Shown here in pieces: positions 16,739 to 26,158 of a stretch of DNA of 37,487 nt; position 1 is the first letter of the stretch, and each line of letters starts with the position of its first letter. A program made the position numbers and the translations under genes. The notes beneath the pieces are model-generated. The model saw nothing but the letters and a program-made list of their open reading frames with translations. It had not been told where the DNA came from and did not search any database. This stretch comes from Bacillota bacterium (lineage in GTDB: Bacteria; Bacillota; Sulfobacillia; Sulfobacillales; JAIMBI01): positions 1 to 37,487 of the forward strand of contig JAKATP010000016.1 in NCBI GenBank assembly GCA_021818685.1, read 5' to 3'.

Positions 16739-17804
16739 AGAGCTCACGATGGGCGGGACGATAGGTCGGATCGTTGGCGGTGCCGGTGCGCTGGCCGCCG
16801 AGCTGGCGAAACTGGCCGGGGGTGACCTCGGACCGGTTGGTCTCCTCATCGGGGACGCCGGGGTGCCGCCCGAACTGATGGCCTGTGTGCGGAGGACACT
16901 GGCGGGTGGAGCCGTGCATGTCAAGGAACTGGTGATTCCCGGCGGTGAGGCCGGCAAATCCTGGCCTGTGATATCCTCGATTTACGATGCCGCCCTCGAT
17001 GCGGGCGTGACCCGGGACGGATGGTTTCTGGCCGTCGGAGGTGGGGCCCTGTCTGACGCGGCCGGCTTCGCCGCGGCGACTTTTCTGCGCGGAATCCGCT
17101 GGGCCGTGGTACCGACGACCCTCTTAGCGCAGGTGGACGCTGCGCTCGGAGGCAAGACCGCCATCGATTTGCCTCAGGGGAAAAATCTGGTGGGCGCCTT
17201 TCATCTTCCGTCCTGGGTCGCGATTGACCCGTGCGTGCTGGAGTCGCTCCCACGGCGGGAATGGCGTTCGGGGTTCGGTGAGGTGTTGAAGTGCGGCCTG
17301 CTCATAGGCGGACCGGTGTGGCAACGGGTACAGGAGGTCCGCCCCGGCTGGGAGGCGCCCGCGGAGATGAGCGAGCTGGCCGAAGCTTCCGCGCGCCACA
17401 AGTGTCAGGTCGTCGCGCGCGATCCGTACGAAGTGGGTGAGCGGGTGACGCTCAACCTAGGCCACACGATTGGTCACGCCTGGGAGCAGGCGTCCCGGTA
17501 CTCCGGACCCCGTCATGGGGAGGCGGTGGGGGTCGGGTTGCTGGCCGCGCTCCGCCTGTCGGAACGGGTACTCCGGCTGGACCCGGCGGTACGGACCTCG
17601 GTGATGGAGGTGCTCAGGCGATGGGAGATGCCGGTGCGCCTTCCCGCTGCGGCCCATGATGGGATTCTGCGCGCCCTGGCACGGGACAAGAAGATGCGGG
17701 ACGGGGTACTCCACTGGGTGCTCCTGCGGGCGCCCGGGGACCCGGTGGCGATGTCCGTGGGCATAGATTTGGTGGAAGAAACCCTCCGGGAGCTCGAGGA
17801 GTAG
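16728..17804 (+). CDS. aroB: 3-dehydroquinate synthase
   Basis: The enzyme converts DAHP to 3-dehydroquinate with NAD and a divalent metal. At 358 residues it is full length. Family motifs are GGGALSDAAGF (normally GGGVVGDLAGF), the PTTLLAQVDAALGGKTAID stretch, GFGEVLKCGLL with the metal-binding glutamate, NLGHTIGHAWE with a metal-binding histidine, and RHGEAVGVG with another. The lysine/arginine-rich C-terminal DKKMRDG is present. The start is GTG 16728, with GGAGG 6 bases upstream inside aroK. Confidence 0.95.
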   Translation: MWSEELTMGGTIGRIVGGAGALAAELAKLAGGDLGPVGLLIGDAGVPPELMACVRRTLAGGAVHVKELVIPGGEAGKSWPVISSIYDAALDAGVTRDGWFLAVGGGALSDAAGFAAATFLRGIRWAVVPTTLLAQVDAALGGKTAIDLPQGKNLVGAFHLPSWVAIDPCVLESLPRREWRSGFGEVLKCGLLIGGPVWQRVQEVRPGWEAPAEMSELAEASARHKCQVVARDPYEVGERVTLNLGHTIGHAWEQASRYSGPRHGEAVGVGLLAALRLSERVLRLDPAVRTSVMEVLRRWEMPVRLPAAAHDGILRALARDKKMRDGVLHWVLLRAPGDPVAMSVGIDLVEETLRELEE

Positions 17805-17843
17805 ACAGCGGTACGGACGACGGTGGAAGAAGGGGCGCGCGTC

Positions 17844-18986
17844 GTGGGGAATAACGGCCGGGGGATGGGCGAAGCGGAAGGAGAGCCCCTGCGCACGCCG
17901 CTTTACGAGTGGCATGTGGCGCATGGGGCCCGGATGGCGGCGTTCGGTGGGTACGTCATGCCCATGGAATATAAGAGCATCTTGCGCGAACATCAGAGTG
18001 TCCGGACCGCGGTGGGAATCTTTGATGTGTCGCACATGGCGGAGTTCTGGGTGACGGGGGATGGCGCGGCCGCCTACCTCGACCGGCTGGTGACCAACTG
18101 GCCTTCCCGATTGGAAGTGGGTCATGCTCTCTACACGCCCATGTGTTACCCGGATGGAGGCACCGTCGATGATCTGCTGATCCTGCGCCTCGGCGAGGAT
18201 CGGTTCTTGCTGGTGACCAACGCGGCCAATCACGACGACGATGCCGCCTGGCTACAGGCCAATAATCTCTGGCCCGCGCGGGTCGACATCGCGGATGTGT
18301 CGCGAGCCGTGGGACTCATCGCTGTACAGGGGCCCGACGCTGTGCGCCTAGTCTCTTCGCTGGCCACCTCGCCGGTCTCCGATCTGCCAGGCTTCGGCCT
18401 ACGCGAGGATGTCGAGGTGGCCGGCATCCGGACTATCGTCTCGCGCACCGGCTATACAGGGGAAGATGGTTTTGAGATCTACGTTCCGGAGACCGGGCAC
18501 GAGACGCTCGCGGTATGGGAGGCCCTCGCGGCAGCCGGAGCGGTTCCCGTCGGGCTGGGCGCCCGCGATACGCTGCGTCTCGAAGCGCGGCTACCCCTCT
18601 ACGGTCACGAGCTCTCCTCTGAGATTACCCCGCTCGAAGCCGGGCTCAGCCCCTTCGTGAAGTGGGAGAAGCCGGACGACTTCGTGGGGCGTGAGGCCCT
18701 GTGGCGTCAGAAAGAGGCTGGGCTTACACGACGGCTGGTGGGCTTGAAGGTGGAGGGTGGCATCGCGCGCGCCGGTTACCCGGTACACAGCCCGGAAGCG
18801 GGCGCACACGGTGTCGGCCTGGTGACATCCGGCAGCCATTCGCCGACCCTTGGGGTTCCCATCGCGCTAGCGCTGGTCCCCGTGGCGTGGGCCAAAGTGG
18901 GAACGGAGCTCCAAGTTTCCATCCGGACGCGGACGGTGCCGGCGCGCGTGGTGCGGCTTCCCTTTTATCGGCGAGAGGCGGTGTAG
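17844..18986 (+). CDS. gcvT: glycine cleavage T protein (aminomethyltransferase)
   Basis: The T protein transfers the aminomethyl carbon from lipoyl-H protein to tetrahydrofolate, releasing ammonia. It has about 380 residues. Landmarks are RTPLYEWHVAHGARM at the N-terminus, FDVSHMAEF, YTPMCYPDGGTVDDLL, the folate-site SRTGYTGEDGFEIY, LGARDTLRLEARLPLYGHEL and the C-terminal barrel domain. The start is uncertain: GTG 17844 has AAGGGG 8 bases upstream, GTG 17823 has no site, and ATG 17865 would begin nearest to where family members begin. It opens the gcvT-gcvH-gcvPA-gcvPB block only about 40 bases after aroB. Confidence 0.94.
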   Translation: MGNNGRGMGEAEGEPLRTPLYEWHVAHGARMAAFGGYVMPMEYKSILREHQSVRTAVGIFDVSHMAEFWVTGDGAAAYLDRLVTNWPSRLEVGHALYTPMCYPDGGTVDDLLILRLGEDRFLLVTNAANHDDDAAWLQANNLWPARVDIADVSRAVGLIAVQGPDAVRLVSSLATSPVSDLPGFGLREDVEVAGIRTIVSRTGYTGEDGFEIYVPETGHETLAVWEALAAAGAVPVGLGARDTLRLEARLPLYGHELSSEITPLEAGLSPFVKWEKPDDFVGREALWRQKEAGLTRRLVGLKVEGGIARAGYPVHSPEAGAHGVGLVTSGSHSPTLGVPIALALVPVAWAKVGTELQVSIRTRTVPARVVRLPFYRREAV

Positions 18987-18989
18987 ACG

Positions 18990-19355
18990 GTGCAGGTGAA
19001 AGACGGACTCCGCTATACGCGGGAGCATGAGTGGCTGGATGGACAGGGACGGGTGGGCGTCACCGATTACGCTCAGGGTCAGCTGGGCGATGTGGTCTTC
19101 GTCGAGCTGCCGGCGGTGGGTCAGCGCGTCCGGCAAGGCGAGAGCCTCGGGGTCGTGGAGTCGGTCAAGTCGGTGTCGGACCTCTATTGTCCCGCCACCG
19201 GAACGGTGGTGGCGGTGAACGAGCAGCTCGCCGAACGGCCTGAGCTGGTCAATCAGGACCCCTTCGGCGACGGGTGGCTGGTGCAGCTGGACCTTGAGGG
19301 TGAGCCGGAGGGGCTCTTGTCTGCCGACGACTATCGCGGATTCATCGAGGAGTAA
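18990..19355 (+). CDS. gcvH: glycine cleavage H protein
   Basis: The lipoyl carrier of the glycine cleavage system has 121 residues. It shuttles the methylamine group from the P protein to the T protein. The lipoylated lysine is K60 in VESVKSVSDLY. YTREHEWLD at the start, GVTDYAQGQLGDVVFVELP and the C-terminal DGWLVQLDL are standard. It starts at GTG 18990, 3 bases after the gcvT stop. No lipoyl synthase or ligase gene is in the window. Confidence 0.96.
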   Translation: MQVKDGLRYTREHEWLDGQGRVGVTDYAQGQLGDVVFVELPAVGQRVRQGESLGVVESVKSVSDLYCPATGTVVAVNEQLAERPELVNQDPFGDGWLVQLDLEGEPEGLLSADDYRGFIEE

Positions 19356-19356
19356 C

Positions 19357-20679
19357 ATGCGCTACATTCCGCATACCCCCAAAGACGTGGCCGAGATGCT
19401 GGAGGGGCTTCAGCTCGATTCGGTGGACGCGCTCTTTTCCGACATCCCCGAGGCGGCCCGGCTGAGCCGCCCGCTGGATGTCCCCGGGCCTCTGACCGAG
19501 ATGGAACTGGAAACCACGTTTGAACGCACGGCGGCCCGAAATCTGAGCACGTCCGCCGCACCGTCCTTCTTGGGCGGGCAGTTCTATGACCGGTATGTGC
19601 CGGCCGCCGTGGCGGCTCTGGCCTTTCGGGGCGAGTTCGCGACGGCGTATACCCCATACCAGCCCGAACTGTCGCAGGGCACGCTGGTGTCGATCTTCGA
19701 GTTTCAGACGATGATCGCCGGACTCACCGGGATGAACGTCGCCCAGGCTTCTATGTATGACGGAGCCTCGGCCGTGGCGGAGGCCGCCTTGATGGCGCTC
19801 TCCACGGTGCGGCGGGGGACCGTGGTGGTGGACGATGGGGTATTCCCGGATGTTGAGGCCGTGGTGCGGACGTACGTCACGGCGCGCGGCGGAACGGTCC
19901 GACGGCGGACCACCGAGCCGTGGGAGTCCGTACTCGGCCGTGATGTGGCGGCGGTCATCCTCCCAAACCCCGACGTGTTCGGGGTCGTGCATGACTGGAC
20001 CCCGGTCACGGAACTGGCGCGGTCTTTGGGCGTCCTGTCCGTGGCCGTGGTGGAGCCGGTGAGCCTGGCTCTCGTAAGGCCGCCGGGGGACATGGGCTTT
20101 GACGTGGCGGCGGGGGAGGGACAGCCGCTCGGGAACCATCTCCAGTACGGCGGTCCGAGCTTCGGGTTTTTCGCCGTGAGCGAGCCGCTCATCCGGCGAA
20201 TTCCAGGGCGGCTTGTGGGTATGAGCCACGACGTGGACGGCCAGCGTGGCTTCGTGCTGACCCTACAGGCTCGCGAGCAGCACATTCGGCGGGAACGGGC
20301 GACATCCAACATCTGCTCCAACCACTCCCTAAACGCCCTGCAGGCCACCATTTACTTGGCCTTGCTAGGACCGGAGGGGCTTCGGGAGGTGGCCCGACTC
20401 TCCGCGGCCAAGGCCCGGTATTTGGTTCAGGGCCTCGCGCCGCTCGGCATTGTTCCGGCGCGCGAGGGGCCGTACCTGTTCGAGGTGGCCCTGAGGCTAC
20501 CGGCGCCGGCCGCGGAACTGAACCATCGCCTCCTGTCCGCGGGCATCGTAGGTGGGTATGACATGAGCCGCTGGCGAGACGAATGGAGGGGACTGTGGCA
20601 GGTGGCTGTCACCGAGAGGCGCACCCGTGCCGAGCTTGATGCCATGATCGAGGAGGTGCGCGCTTGGACATCCCGCTGA
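19357..20679 (+). CDS. gcvPA: glycine dehydrogenase (decarboxylating) subunit 1
   Basis: This is the N-terminal half of the two-part P protein, of 440 residues, which forms the active PLP enzyme together with Gcv[17 protein letters not shown] at the start, [39 protein letters not shown] and the [10 protein letters not shown] stretch are typical of subunit 1. It carries no PLP lysine of its own, as expected. The ATG at 19357 lies 1 base after the gcvH stop with GAGGAG upstream. It overlaps gcvPB by 16 bases. Confidence 0.95.
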   Translation: MRYIPHTPKDVAEMLEGLQLDSVDALFSDIPEAARLSRPLDVPGPLTEMELETTFERTAARNLSTSAAPSFLGGQFYDRYVPAAVAALAFRGEFATAYTPYQPELSQGTLVSIFEFQTMIAGLTGMNVAQASMYDGASAVAEAALMALSTVRRGTVVVDDGVFPDVEAVVRTYVTARGGTVRRRTTEPWESVLGRDVAAVILPNPDVFGVVHDWTPVTELARSLGVLSVAVVEPVSLALVRPPGDMGFDVAAGEGQPLGNHLQYGGPSFGFFAVSEPLIRRIPGRLVGMSHDVDGQRGFVLTLQAREQHIRRERATSNICSNHSLNALQATIYLALLGPEGLREVARLSAAKARYLVQGLAPLGIVPAREGPYLFEVALRLPAPAAELNHRLLSAGIVGGYDMSRWRDEWRGLWQVAVTERRTRAELDAMIEEVRAWTSR

Positions 20680-22115
20680 TCTTTGAACGCTCGCAGCCAG
20701 GGCGCCGGGGGGTTCGCTTTCCGGATCCAGATGTGCCAGTCTTCGACGAGGCGAGCGCCCTTCCGCCTGAGCTCCGGCGAACGTCTCCGCTGGGACTGCC
20801 GGAAGTGGCGGAGAATGACGTCGTGCGGCATTACACCGGCCTCTCGCAGCTCAATTACGCGATCGACAAAGGCTTTTATCCCCTCGGCTCCTGCACGATG
20901 AAGTACAACCCCAAGGTCAACGAGTGGGTCGCGTCGCTGCCGGGCTTCTTGGACATCCACCCTCTGCAGCCGGAGGAGACTGTGCAGGGCATGCTGGAGG
21001 TGCTGTGGACGCTGGAACAGGTTCTGGCGGAGATTGCGGGCATGGACGCGATCACCTTGCAGCCGGCGGCCGGAGCCCACGGCGAACTCACGGGCATCCT
21101 CATCATCCGGCGCTACCTCGAGGAGCGCGGGGAGCAACGGCGGACGGTACTGGTGCCTGATTCCGCCCATGGCACCAATCCCGCCACGGCGTCCATGGCC
21201 GGCTTCAACGTCGGCGTGCTGCCCTCGAATGCGCGCGGGGGAGTGGACGTCACGGCACTTCGGCAGCTGGTGGGGCCGGACACCGCCGCCATCATGCTGA
21301 CCAATCCCAACACCCTCGGTCTCTTCGAGGAGGACATTTTGGAGATTGCCGCCATCGTGCACCAGGCTGGGGGACTCGTGTACTACGATGGCGCCAATGC
21401 CAATGCCATCTTGGGGCGCACCCGGCCGGGTGATATGGGGTTCGACGTCGTCCACCTGAACCTCCACAAGACGTTTTCCACGCCTCACGGCGGAGGAGGC
21501 CCCGGCGCCGGTCCGGTGGGCGTCAAGCGTCACCTAGAGCCCTATCTGCCGGGCCCGCGCCTCGTTCGCCGCGACGACGGCCAGCTCGTGTGGGAACACG
21601 ACCGGCCTCAGTCCATCGGCAAGGTGCGGTCCTACTACGGGAACGCGGGCATCCTCGTTAGGGCGCTCGCCTACATCGAGAGTCACGGGCCCGAGGGCCT
21701 CTTGCAGGTGGCAGACATGGCGGTGCTGAACGCCAACTACCTGAAGCGGAAGCTGAAGCCAGGGTATCCGACCGCCTACGATCGCACCGTAATGCACGAG
21801 TTTGTGCTGTCTCTGTTCGGACAAAAAGAACGCGGGGCGAGCGCACTCGACGTGGCCAAACGCCTAATTGACTATGGATTCTACCCGCCTACGGTGTACT
21901 TTCCCCTGGTGGTTCCGGAAGCCATGATGGTGGAGCCCACGGAAACAGAGTCGAAAGAGACGCTTGACGCGTTTTCGGAGGCCATGCTCCGCATCAACGA
22001 GGAGATTGAGCAATCGCCGGATCTCGTGCAGGAAGCTCCGCACAACACGCCCGTGCGTCGGCTGGATGAGGCGGAGGCCGCGCGGCGTCCCCGGCTCCGT
22101 TGGCGGCCCGACTGA
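20664..22115 (+). CDS. gcvPB: glycine dehydrogenase (decarboxylating) subunit 2
   Basis: This catalytic half of the P protein has 483 residues. It decarboxylates glycine and loads the aminomethyl group on the H protein. The PLP lysine is K269 in [14 protein letters not shown]. Also visible are [38 protein letters not shown] and [11 protein letters not shown]. The start is TTG 20664, inside the end of gcvPA, so translation is coupled. The last 30 or so residues are charged and variable. It is followed by glyA after 16 bases. Confidence 0.95.
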   Translation: MDIPLIFERSQPGRRGVRFPDPDVPVFDEASALPPELRRTSPLGLPEVAENDVVRHYTGLSQLNYAIDKGFYPLGSCTMKYNPKVNEWVASLPGFLDIHPLQPEETVQGMLEVLWTLEQVLAEIAGMDAITLQPAAGAHGELTGILIIRRYLEERGEQRRTVLVPDSAHGTNPATASMAGFNVGVLPSNARGGVDVTALRQLVGPDTAAIMLTNPNTLGLFEEDILEIAAIVHQAGGLVYYDGANANAILGRTRPGDMGFDVVHLNLHKTFSTPHGGGGPGAGPVGVKRHLEPYLPGPRLVRRDDGQLVWEHDRPQSIGKVRSYYGNAGILVRALAYIESHGPEGLLQVADMAVLNANYLKRKLKPGYPTAYDRTVMHEFVLSLFGQKERGASALDVAKRLIDYGFYPPTVYFPLVVPEAMMVEPTETESKETLDAFSEAMLRINEEIEQSPDLVQEAPHNTPVRRLDEAEAARRPRLRWRPD

Positions 22116-22131
22116 AGGAAGGGGAACGACT

Positions 22132-23373
22132 GTGAGCACACTCGCGACCACCGATCCGGAAATCTACGCGGCCATCCGGGGGGAGCTCGGGCGCCAGGAG
22201 GAGCATCTGGAGCTGATCGCATCCGAGAACTGGACCTCGCCTGCCGTGCGGGAGGCCATGGGGTCGATCATGACCGACAAGTACGCGGAGGGATATCCCG
22301 GCCACCGTTACTACGGAGGCTGCGAGTGGGTCGACGTAGCCGAACAGTTGGCCCAGGAGCGGGTGAAGGCCCTTTACGGGGCACCGTTTGCGAACGTGCA
22401 GCCACACGCGGGAGCCCCCGCCAACACAGCGGCGTACATGGCCGTGCTGAGCCCCGGTGACACCATCATGGGCATGACCCTTGACCAGGGCGGGCATCTC
22501 ACCCACGGGTCACCGGTCAATTTCTCCGGGAAGTACTTTAAGGTGATAGGGTACGGCGTGGACCCCGCCAGCGAGCGCATCGATCTGGCCGAGGTGGCGC
22601 GCATTGCGGACGAGTACCGGCCCCGTCTCATCGTCGCCGGCGCGACGGCCTATTCGCGCGTCATAGATTTTGCGGGCTTTCGACAGGTGGCGGATGGGGT
22701 CGGCGCCCTCTTGCTGGTGGACATGGCGCACATTGCCGGACTCGTGGCGGCGGGCGTTCATCCGAACCCCGTGGGGGCGGCCCACATCGTCACGTCGACC
22801 ACCCACAAGACGCTGCGGGGTCCGCGGGGCGGGTTTATCCTGTCCGGCGACGAGGAACTGGCACGGCAGATTGACCGGGCCGTGTTTCCGGGGCTGCAGG
22901 GCGGTCCCTTGATGAACATGGTGGCGGCCAAGGCCGTCGCGTTCAAGGAGGCGTCCACCCCGGCCTTCCGAGAGTACCAGCAGCAGGTGGTCAAGAACGC
23001 CCGCCGGCTCGCCTCTGTCCTCCAGCAAGGCGGACTCCGTCTCGTGTCAGGCGGTACCGACAATCATCTCATGCTGGTGGATGTGCGACCGCTCGGGGTG
23101 ACGGGCCGCCAGGCTCAAAGCCGTCTGGCGGCCGTGCATATCACGGTCAACAAGAACACCATCCCGTACGATCCGGAAAAACCCGCTGTGGCGTCGGGAA
23201 TTCGCATCGGGACGCCCCAGGTTACGACGCGGGGACTTCGTGAAGCAGACATGGAGGTGATGGGAGGCCTCATCCTGGAGGCCCTCGGCACCCACGACGC
23301 CCGGGCGCAGGAGCGTATCCGCGACAAGGTGGGCGAGCTCGCACGGCACTTTCCCCTGCCGGGGGTGCAGTAA
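22132..23373 (+). CDS. glyA: serine hydroxymethyltransferase
   Basis: The PLP enzyme has 413 residues and interconverts serine and glycine with tetrahydrofolate. The Schiff-base lysine is K226 in [51 protein letters not shown] and [11 protein letters not shown] are classical. The start is GTG 22132, behind GGAAGGGG. Placed after the glycine cleavage genes, it would use the methylene-tetrahydrofolate they produce, and FolD further along the window consumes the same compound. It ends in TAATG with aroQ. Confidence 0.96.
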   Translation: MSTLATTDPEIYAAIRGELGRQEEHLELIASENWTSPAVREAMGSIMTDKYAEGYPGHRYYGGCEWVDVAEQLAQERVKALYGAPFANVQPHAGAPANTAAYMAVLSPGDTIMGMTLDQGGHLTHGSPVNFSGKYFKVIGYGVDPASERIDLAEVARIADEYRPRLIVAGATAYSRVIDFAGFRQVADGVGALLLVDMAHIAGLVAAGVHPNPVGAAHIVTSTTHKTLRGPRGGFILSGDEELARQIDRAVFPGLQGGPLMNMVAAKAVAFKEASTPAFREYQQQVVKNARRLASVLQQGGLRLVSGGTDNHLMLVDVRPLGVTGRQAQSRLAAVHITVNKNTIPYDPEKPAVASGIRIGTPQVTTRGLREADMEVMGGLILEALGTHDARAQERIRDKVGELARHFPLPGVQ

Positions 23374-23849
23374 TGCGGGTGGCGATCGTGAACGGGCCGA
23401 ATCTAGGGCAGCTCGGATGCCGTGAACCGTCGCTTTATGGAACCGAGACTCTGTCTGGCATCCTTGCGCGTGTGAGAGCGTACGCGGCCGAGCGAGACGT
23501 CGAGGTAGAAGACTTTCAGAGCAATCATGAAGGGGCGCTTATCGACTTTCTTGAGGAGCGGGGTCCGCTCCTGGATGGGGTGGTGCTGAATGCCGGGGCA
23601 CTGACCCATTACGGTTTGTCGCTCCGCGATGCCGTAGCGGCACTCCGATGTCCGGTGGTGGAGGTGCACCTCACCAATGTGCACCGTCGCGAACCATTTC
23701 GTCGGCGCTCTGTTCTGAGTGCTGTCAGCGCGGGGCAGATCGTGGGGTTCGGCGCCCCCGGGTACCTACTCGCCATCGACGGGCTTCTGGCCCTGCACGC
23801 GCGGGGAGTCGATGCGGCAACTTCGAACAAGGGAGGCGAGGCACCGTGA
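23373..23849 (+). CDS. aroQ: type II 3-dehydroquinate dehydratase
   Basis: This dodecameric type II dehydroquinase of 158 residues makes 3-dehydroshikimate. The catalytic tyrosine is Y22 and the arginine is R17 in [36 protein letters not shown] and the general-acid histidine H99 in [17 protein letters not shown] are present. The usual GPNLNLLG is GPNLGQLG here, a change next to the active-site lid. Its start overlaps the glyA stop (TAATG) and its stop overlaps efp (GTGA). Confidence 0.94.
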   Translation: MRVAIVNGPNLGQLGCREPSLYGTETLSGILARVRAYAAERDVEVEDFQSNHEGALIDFLEERGPLLDGVVLNAGALTHYGLSLRDAVAALRCPVVEVHLTNVHRREPFRRRSVLSAVSAGQIVGFGAPGYLLAIDGLLALHARGVDAATSNKGGEAP

Positions 23850-24403
23850 TCTCAAGCAACGATTTTCGAAACGGCGTGACCATCGAATACGACGGGCAGG
23901 TCTGGCAGGTCATCGACTTCCAGCATGTCAAGCCCGGTAAGGGCTCGGCATTCGTGCGGACCAAGCTCAAGAACCTCCTGACCGGCGGCACGGTCGAGCG
24001 GACTTTCAACGCGGGGGAGCGGGTGGCGGCCGCACGGGTGGAGCGGCGAGAGATGCAGTATCTCTACCAGAATGGCAGCGAATACATCTTCATGGACACG
24101 GAAAGTTTTGAGCAGATGGGGTTGTCTGCCGATCAATTGGGCGAGGGCACCAAATATCTGAAGGAGAACATGGTTTGCTACGTCATGCTGTATAACGGTC
24201 TGGCCATCGGCGTGGAGCTGCCCAATTCTGTGGAGCTCGGCATCGTGGAGACCGATCCCGGCCTCAAAGGTGATACGGCGGCCGGCGGTACCAAACCGGC
24301 CACGACGGAGACCGGTGCAGTCGTGCGCGTCCCGTTGTTTTTAAACACCGGCGACCGGATTTTAGTGGACACCCGCACCGGCCAGTATCTGGGACGCGCC
24401 TGA
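23846..24403 (+). CDS. efp: translation elongation factor P
   Basis: The 185-residue protein has three beta-barrel domains and relieves ribosomes stalled on polyproline. The tip of domain I has the conserved lysine K32 in [10 protein letters not shown], which is modified in many bacteria; no EpmA- or YmfI-like modification gene lies in the window. Domain III ends in [19 protein letters not shown], the family C-terminal signature. The start is GTG 23846, overlapping the aroQ stop, with GGGAGG about 10 bases upstream. The aroQ-efp-spoIIIA neighbourhood is the same in Bacillus subtilis. Confidence 0.97.
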   Translation: MISSNDFRNGVTIEYDGQVWQVIDFQHVKPGKGSAFVRTKLKNLLTGGTVERTFNAGERVAAARVERREMQYLYQNGSEYIFMDTESFEQMGLSADQLGEGTKYLKENMVCYVMLYNGLAIGVELPNSVELGIVETDPGLKGDTAAGGTKPATTETGAVVRVPLFLNTGDRILVDTRTGQYLGRA

Positions 24404-24477
24404 GCATCCGCGGCCGTATGGAACAGGCGGCGCCCGCACACGTTACCCGCGAGAGAATTCGCCGGGGAGGTGGCCGG

Positions 24478-24957
24478 ATGTCTGAGGTGCGGCGACAGGT
24501 GGCGCGACTGGCCAGTCTCAGCGCCCGCTACGATCTGGCGGACGCGGGGCGCGAGGGTAAAGTGCTGAACGAGGTGATAAAGCTCCTGCGAGAGATGGCT
24601 CTGGAGCTGGACGAGGTGGTGCAGAACCAGCGCGAGATTGAGGAGTACGTCGAAGACATCGACAATGATCTCCTGTTTTTGGAAGACGCGGTAAGCGACG
24701 AGGATGCGGACGACGAGCGCTTCGACGGCGACGGGGCGGACCTGGGCGACGAAGGCGGAAGCGATTTGGACGGGGAGACCTACGTCGAGTTGACCTGCCC
24801 GCGCTGCGACGAGGCCTCGTACTTTGCCGAACATCTCTTCTCCGAGGACGCCGTCGAGCTGTCTTGCCCCCATTGCGGTTATGTGGTCTTTGACTCTGCA
24901 GCCGATGAGCTCGTCACCGACGACGAGGAACCGGAAGAGGCTATCTTCTCCCAGTAA
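24478..24957 (+). CDS. CD1247-like coiled-coil and zinc-ribbon protein of unknown function
   Basis: The protein has 159 residues. The first 70 are helical and rich in Leu, Glu and Arg (RLASLSARYDLADAGREGKV) and resemble the N-terminal domain named after Clostridioides CD1247. An acidic, Asp-rich linker (about 73-100) follows, then a zinc ribbon with C107-C110 (CPRC) and C130-C133 (CPHC), and an acidic tail. No enzyme motif is seen. The ATG at 24478 has GGGAGG 7 bases upstream. Homologues lie between efp and spoIIIAA in Clostridia, so it is a conserved but uncharacterised gene. The zinc ribbon suggests contact with RNA polymerase, the ribosome or nucleic acid; that is inference. Confidence 0.85.
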   Translation: MSEVRRQVARLASLSARYDLADAGREGKVLNEVIKLLREMALELDEVVQNQREIEEYVEDIDNDLLFLEDAVSDEDADDERFDGDGADLGDEGGSDLDGETYVELTCPRCDEASYFAEHLFSEDAVELSCPHCGYVVFDSAADELVTDDEEPEEAIFSQ

Positions 24958-24981
24958 AGCGCATGTTTGCGTCTCTTGTTG

Positions 24982-25008
24982 GCCCCGGGCGCTGCCCGGG
25001 GCTCTTTT
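24982..25008 (+). terminator. strong intrinsic terminator after the aro-gcv-efp operon
   Basis: GCCCCGGGC (24982-24990) pairs perfectly with GCCCGGGGC (24994-25002) around a GCT loop, followed by TCTTTTCT. It separates the metabolic operon from the spoIIIA operon. Confidence 0.93.
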
Positions 25009-25048
25009 CTGCCTGGTCTAAACGCGAGGCCCGTCCCATACCCTCCAC

Positions 25049-25080
25049 TGAACCTGTGAACCTGTGAACCTGGGAACCTG
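25049..25080. repeat. four tandem 8-bp repeats (TGAACCTG)
   Basis: Three exact copies of TGAACCTG (25049-25072) are followed by GGAACCTG (25073-25080) and a partial fifth unit. They lie between the terminator and spoIIIAA in non-coding DNA. The unit is too short for CRISPR and has no spacers. Confidence 0.9.
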
Positions 25081-25231
25081 GGAGACAAAAGCACCTTTGT
25101 CGACACACGGAAACCCTGACGGTCAAGGTGGCGGCCGCGTATCCGCTCGGGGGCGCCATACCGCGGTGACCCAGATCGTGGTGGGTGCTCGGGGTCGGCG
25201 AGGAGTCCGAGATGAGACGGAGGGGTGCACG

Positions 25232-26158
25232 ATGTTGTGGCCCGAGCGGCTGATCGTGGGACTCATGCCAGCCCGGGTGCAAGATGCCCTGGCCGCGCTT
25301 CCCGATGAGCGGTGGCTGACGCTTGAAGAAGTCCGGGTCCGGGCTGATCGGCCGGTGGGTCTCTACGGGCACGACTGGTACATGTGGCTCGGGCCGGAGG
25401 GGGTGGTGCGGGACCCGCAAGGTGGGCTGACCGTGTCTCGCCTGGAGCTCGAACTGATGGTGGAGATGATGGCCGCGCGCTCGCTCCATGGACATGCGGA
25501 GGAATTAGCCCAAGGCTATCTCACGGTGACAGGCGGACACCGGGCAGGTGTGGCTGGGCGGGCGGTCGTCGTTCGGGGAGAGGTGACCACGACCCGCGAC
25601 TGGGTCGGCGTGAACCTGCGCATTGCGCGGGCCGTAGAGGGTGCGGCAGGCGCGGTACTGGCTGCCCTCGGAGGCAAGCGCCTCGCGACCTTCCCGCCCC
25701 CGTCCATCTTGCTCCTCAGTCCGCCTCGGGGTGGCAAGACCACCGTGCTGCGCGATCTGGTGGGGGCGTTCTCGCGACGGGGATTGCGGGTCGGAGTGGT
25801 CGACGAACGGCGTGAGATTGGAAACGGAGGTCCCCCCGTCGGCTTTGATTTGGGGCCGCACACCGATCTCCTGGACGGCTGGCCGAAGGCGCCCGGCGTG
25901 GAAGCTGCCGTCCGGTCGCTGGGGCTCGATCTGGTGGCGGTCGACGAGATCGGCAGTCGGGAGGACGGACGCGCGGTGCGGCTCGCCCGTCGGTCGGGCG
26001 TCGCCGTGCTCGCTACCGCCCACGCCCGAGACGTCGAGGCAGCCCGCCGCCACCCTCTCTTGCAGGCCGCGTTCGTTGACCGAGTGTTTGACTTTGCCGC
26101 CGAGTTGCAGCGGGGCCGCACTCCGGGGGAACTCCGGAAGCTGGTGGCCCTGACATGA
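25232..26158 (+). CDS. spoIIIAA: stage III sporulation ATPase SpoIIIAA
   Basis: This AAA+/secretion-type ATPase has 308 residues. It is thought to energise the mother-cell channel (A-Q complex) that keeps the engulfed forespore alive. The P-loop is SPPRGGKTT (163-171), where the first position is Ser rather than the usual Gly. The Walker B is LVAVDEIGS (234-242), and DERREIG (191-197) is typical of the family. The ATG at 25232 has GGAGGGG 6 bases upstream. It is the first gene of the eight-gene spoIIIA operon and overlaps spoIIIAB (ATGA). In Bacillus the operon is read by sigma-E. Confidence 0.95.
   Translation: MLWPERLIVGLMPARVQDALAALPDERWLTLEEVRVRADRPVGLYGHDWYMWLGPEGVVRDPQGGLTVSRLELELMVEMMAARSLHGHAEELAQGYLTVTGGHRAGVAGRAVVVRGEVTTTRDWVGVNLRIARAVEGAAGAVLAALGGKRLATFPPPSILLLSPPRGGKTTVLRDLVGAFSRRGLRVGVVDERREIGNGGPPVGFDLGPHTDLLDGWPKAPGVEAAVRSLGLDLVAVDEIGSREDGRAVRLARRSGVAVLATAHARDVEAARRHPLLQAAFVDRVFDFAAELQRGRTPGELRKLVALT

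Noticed and set aside
25049-25080. CRISPR array
   Set aside because: The repeat unit is only 8 bp, directly tandem and without spacers, and no cas gene is nearby.
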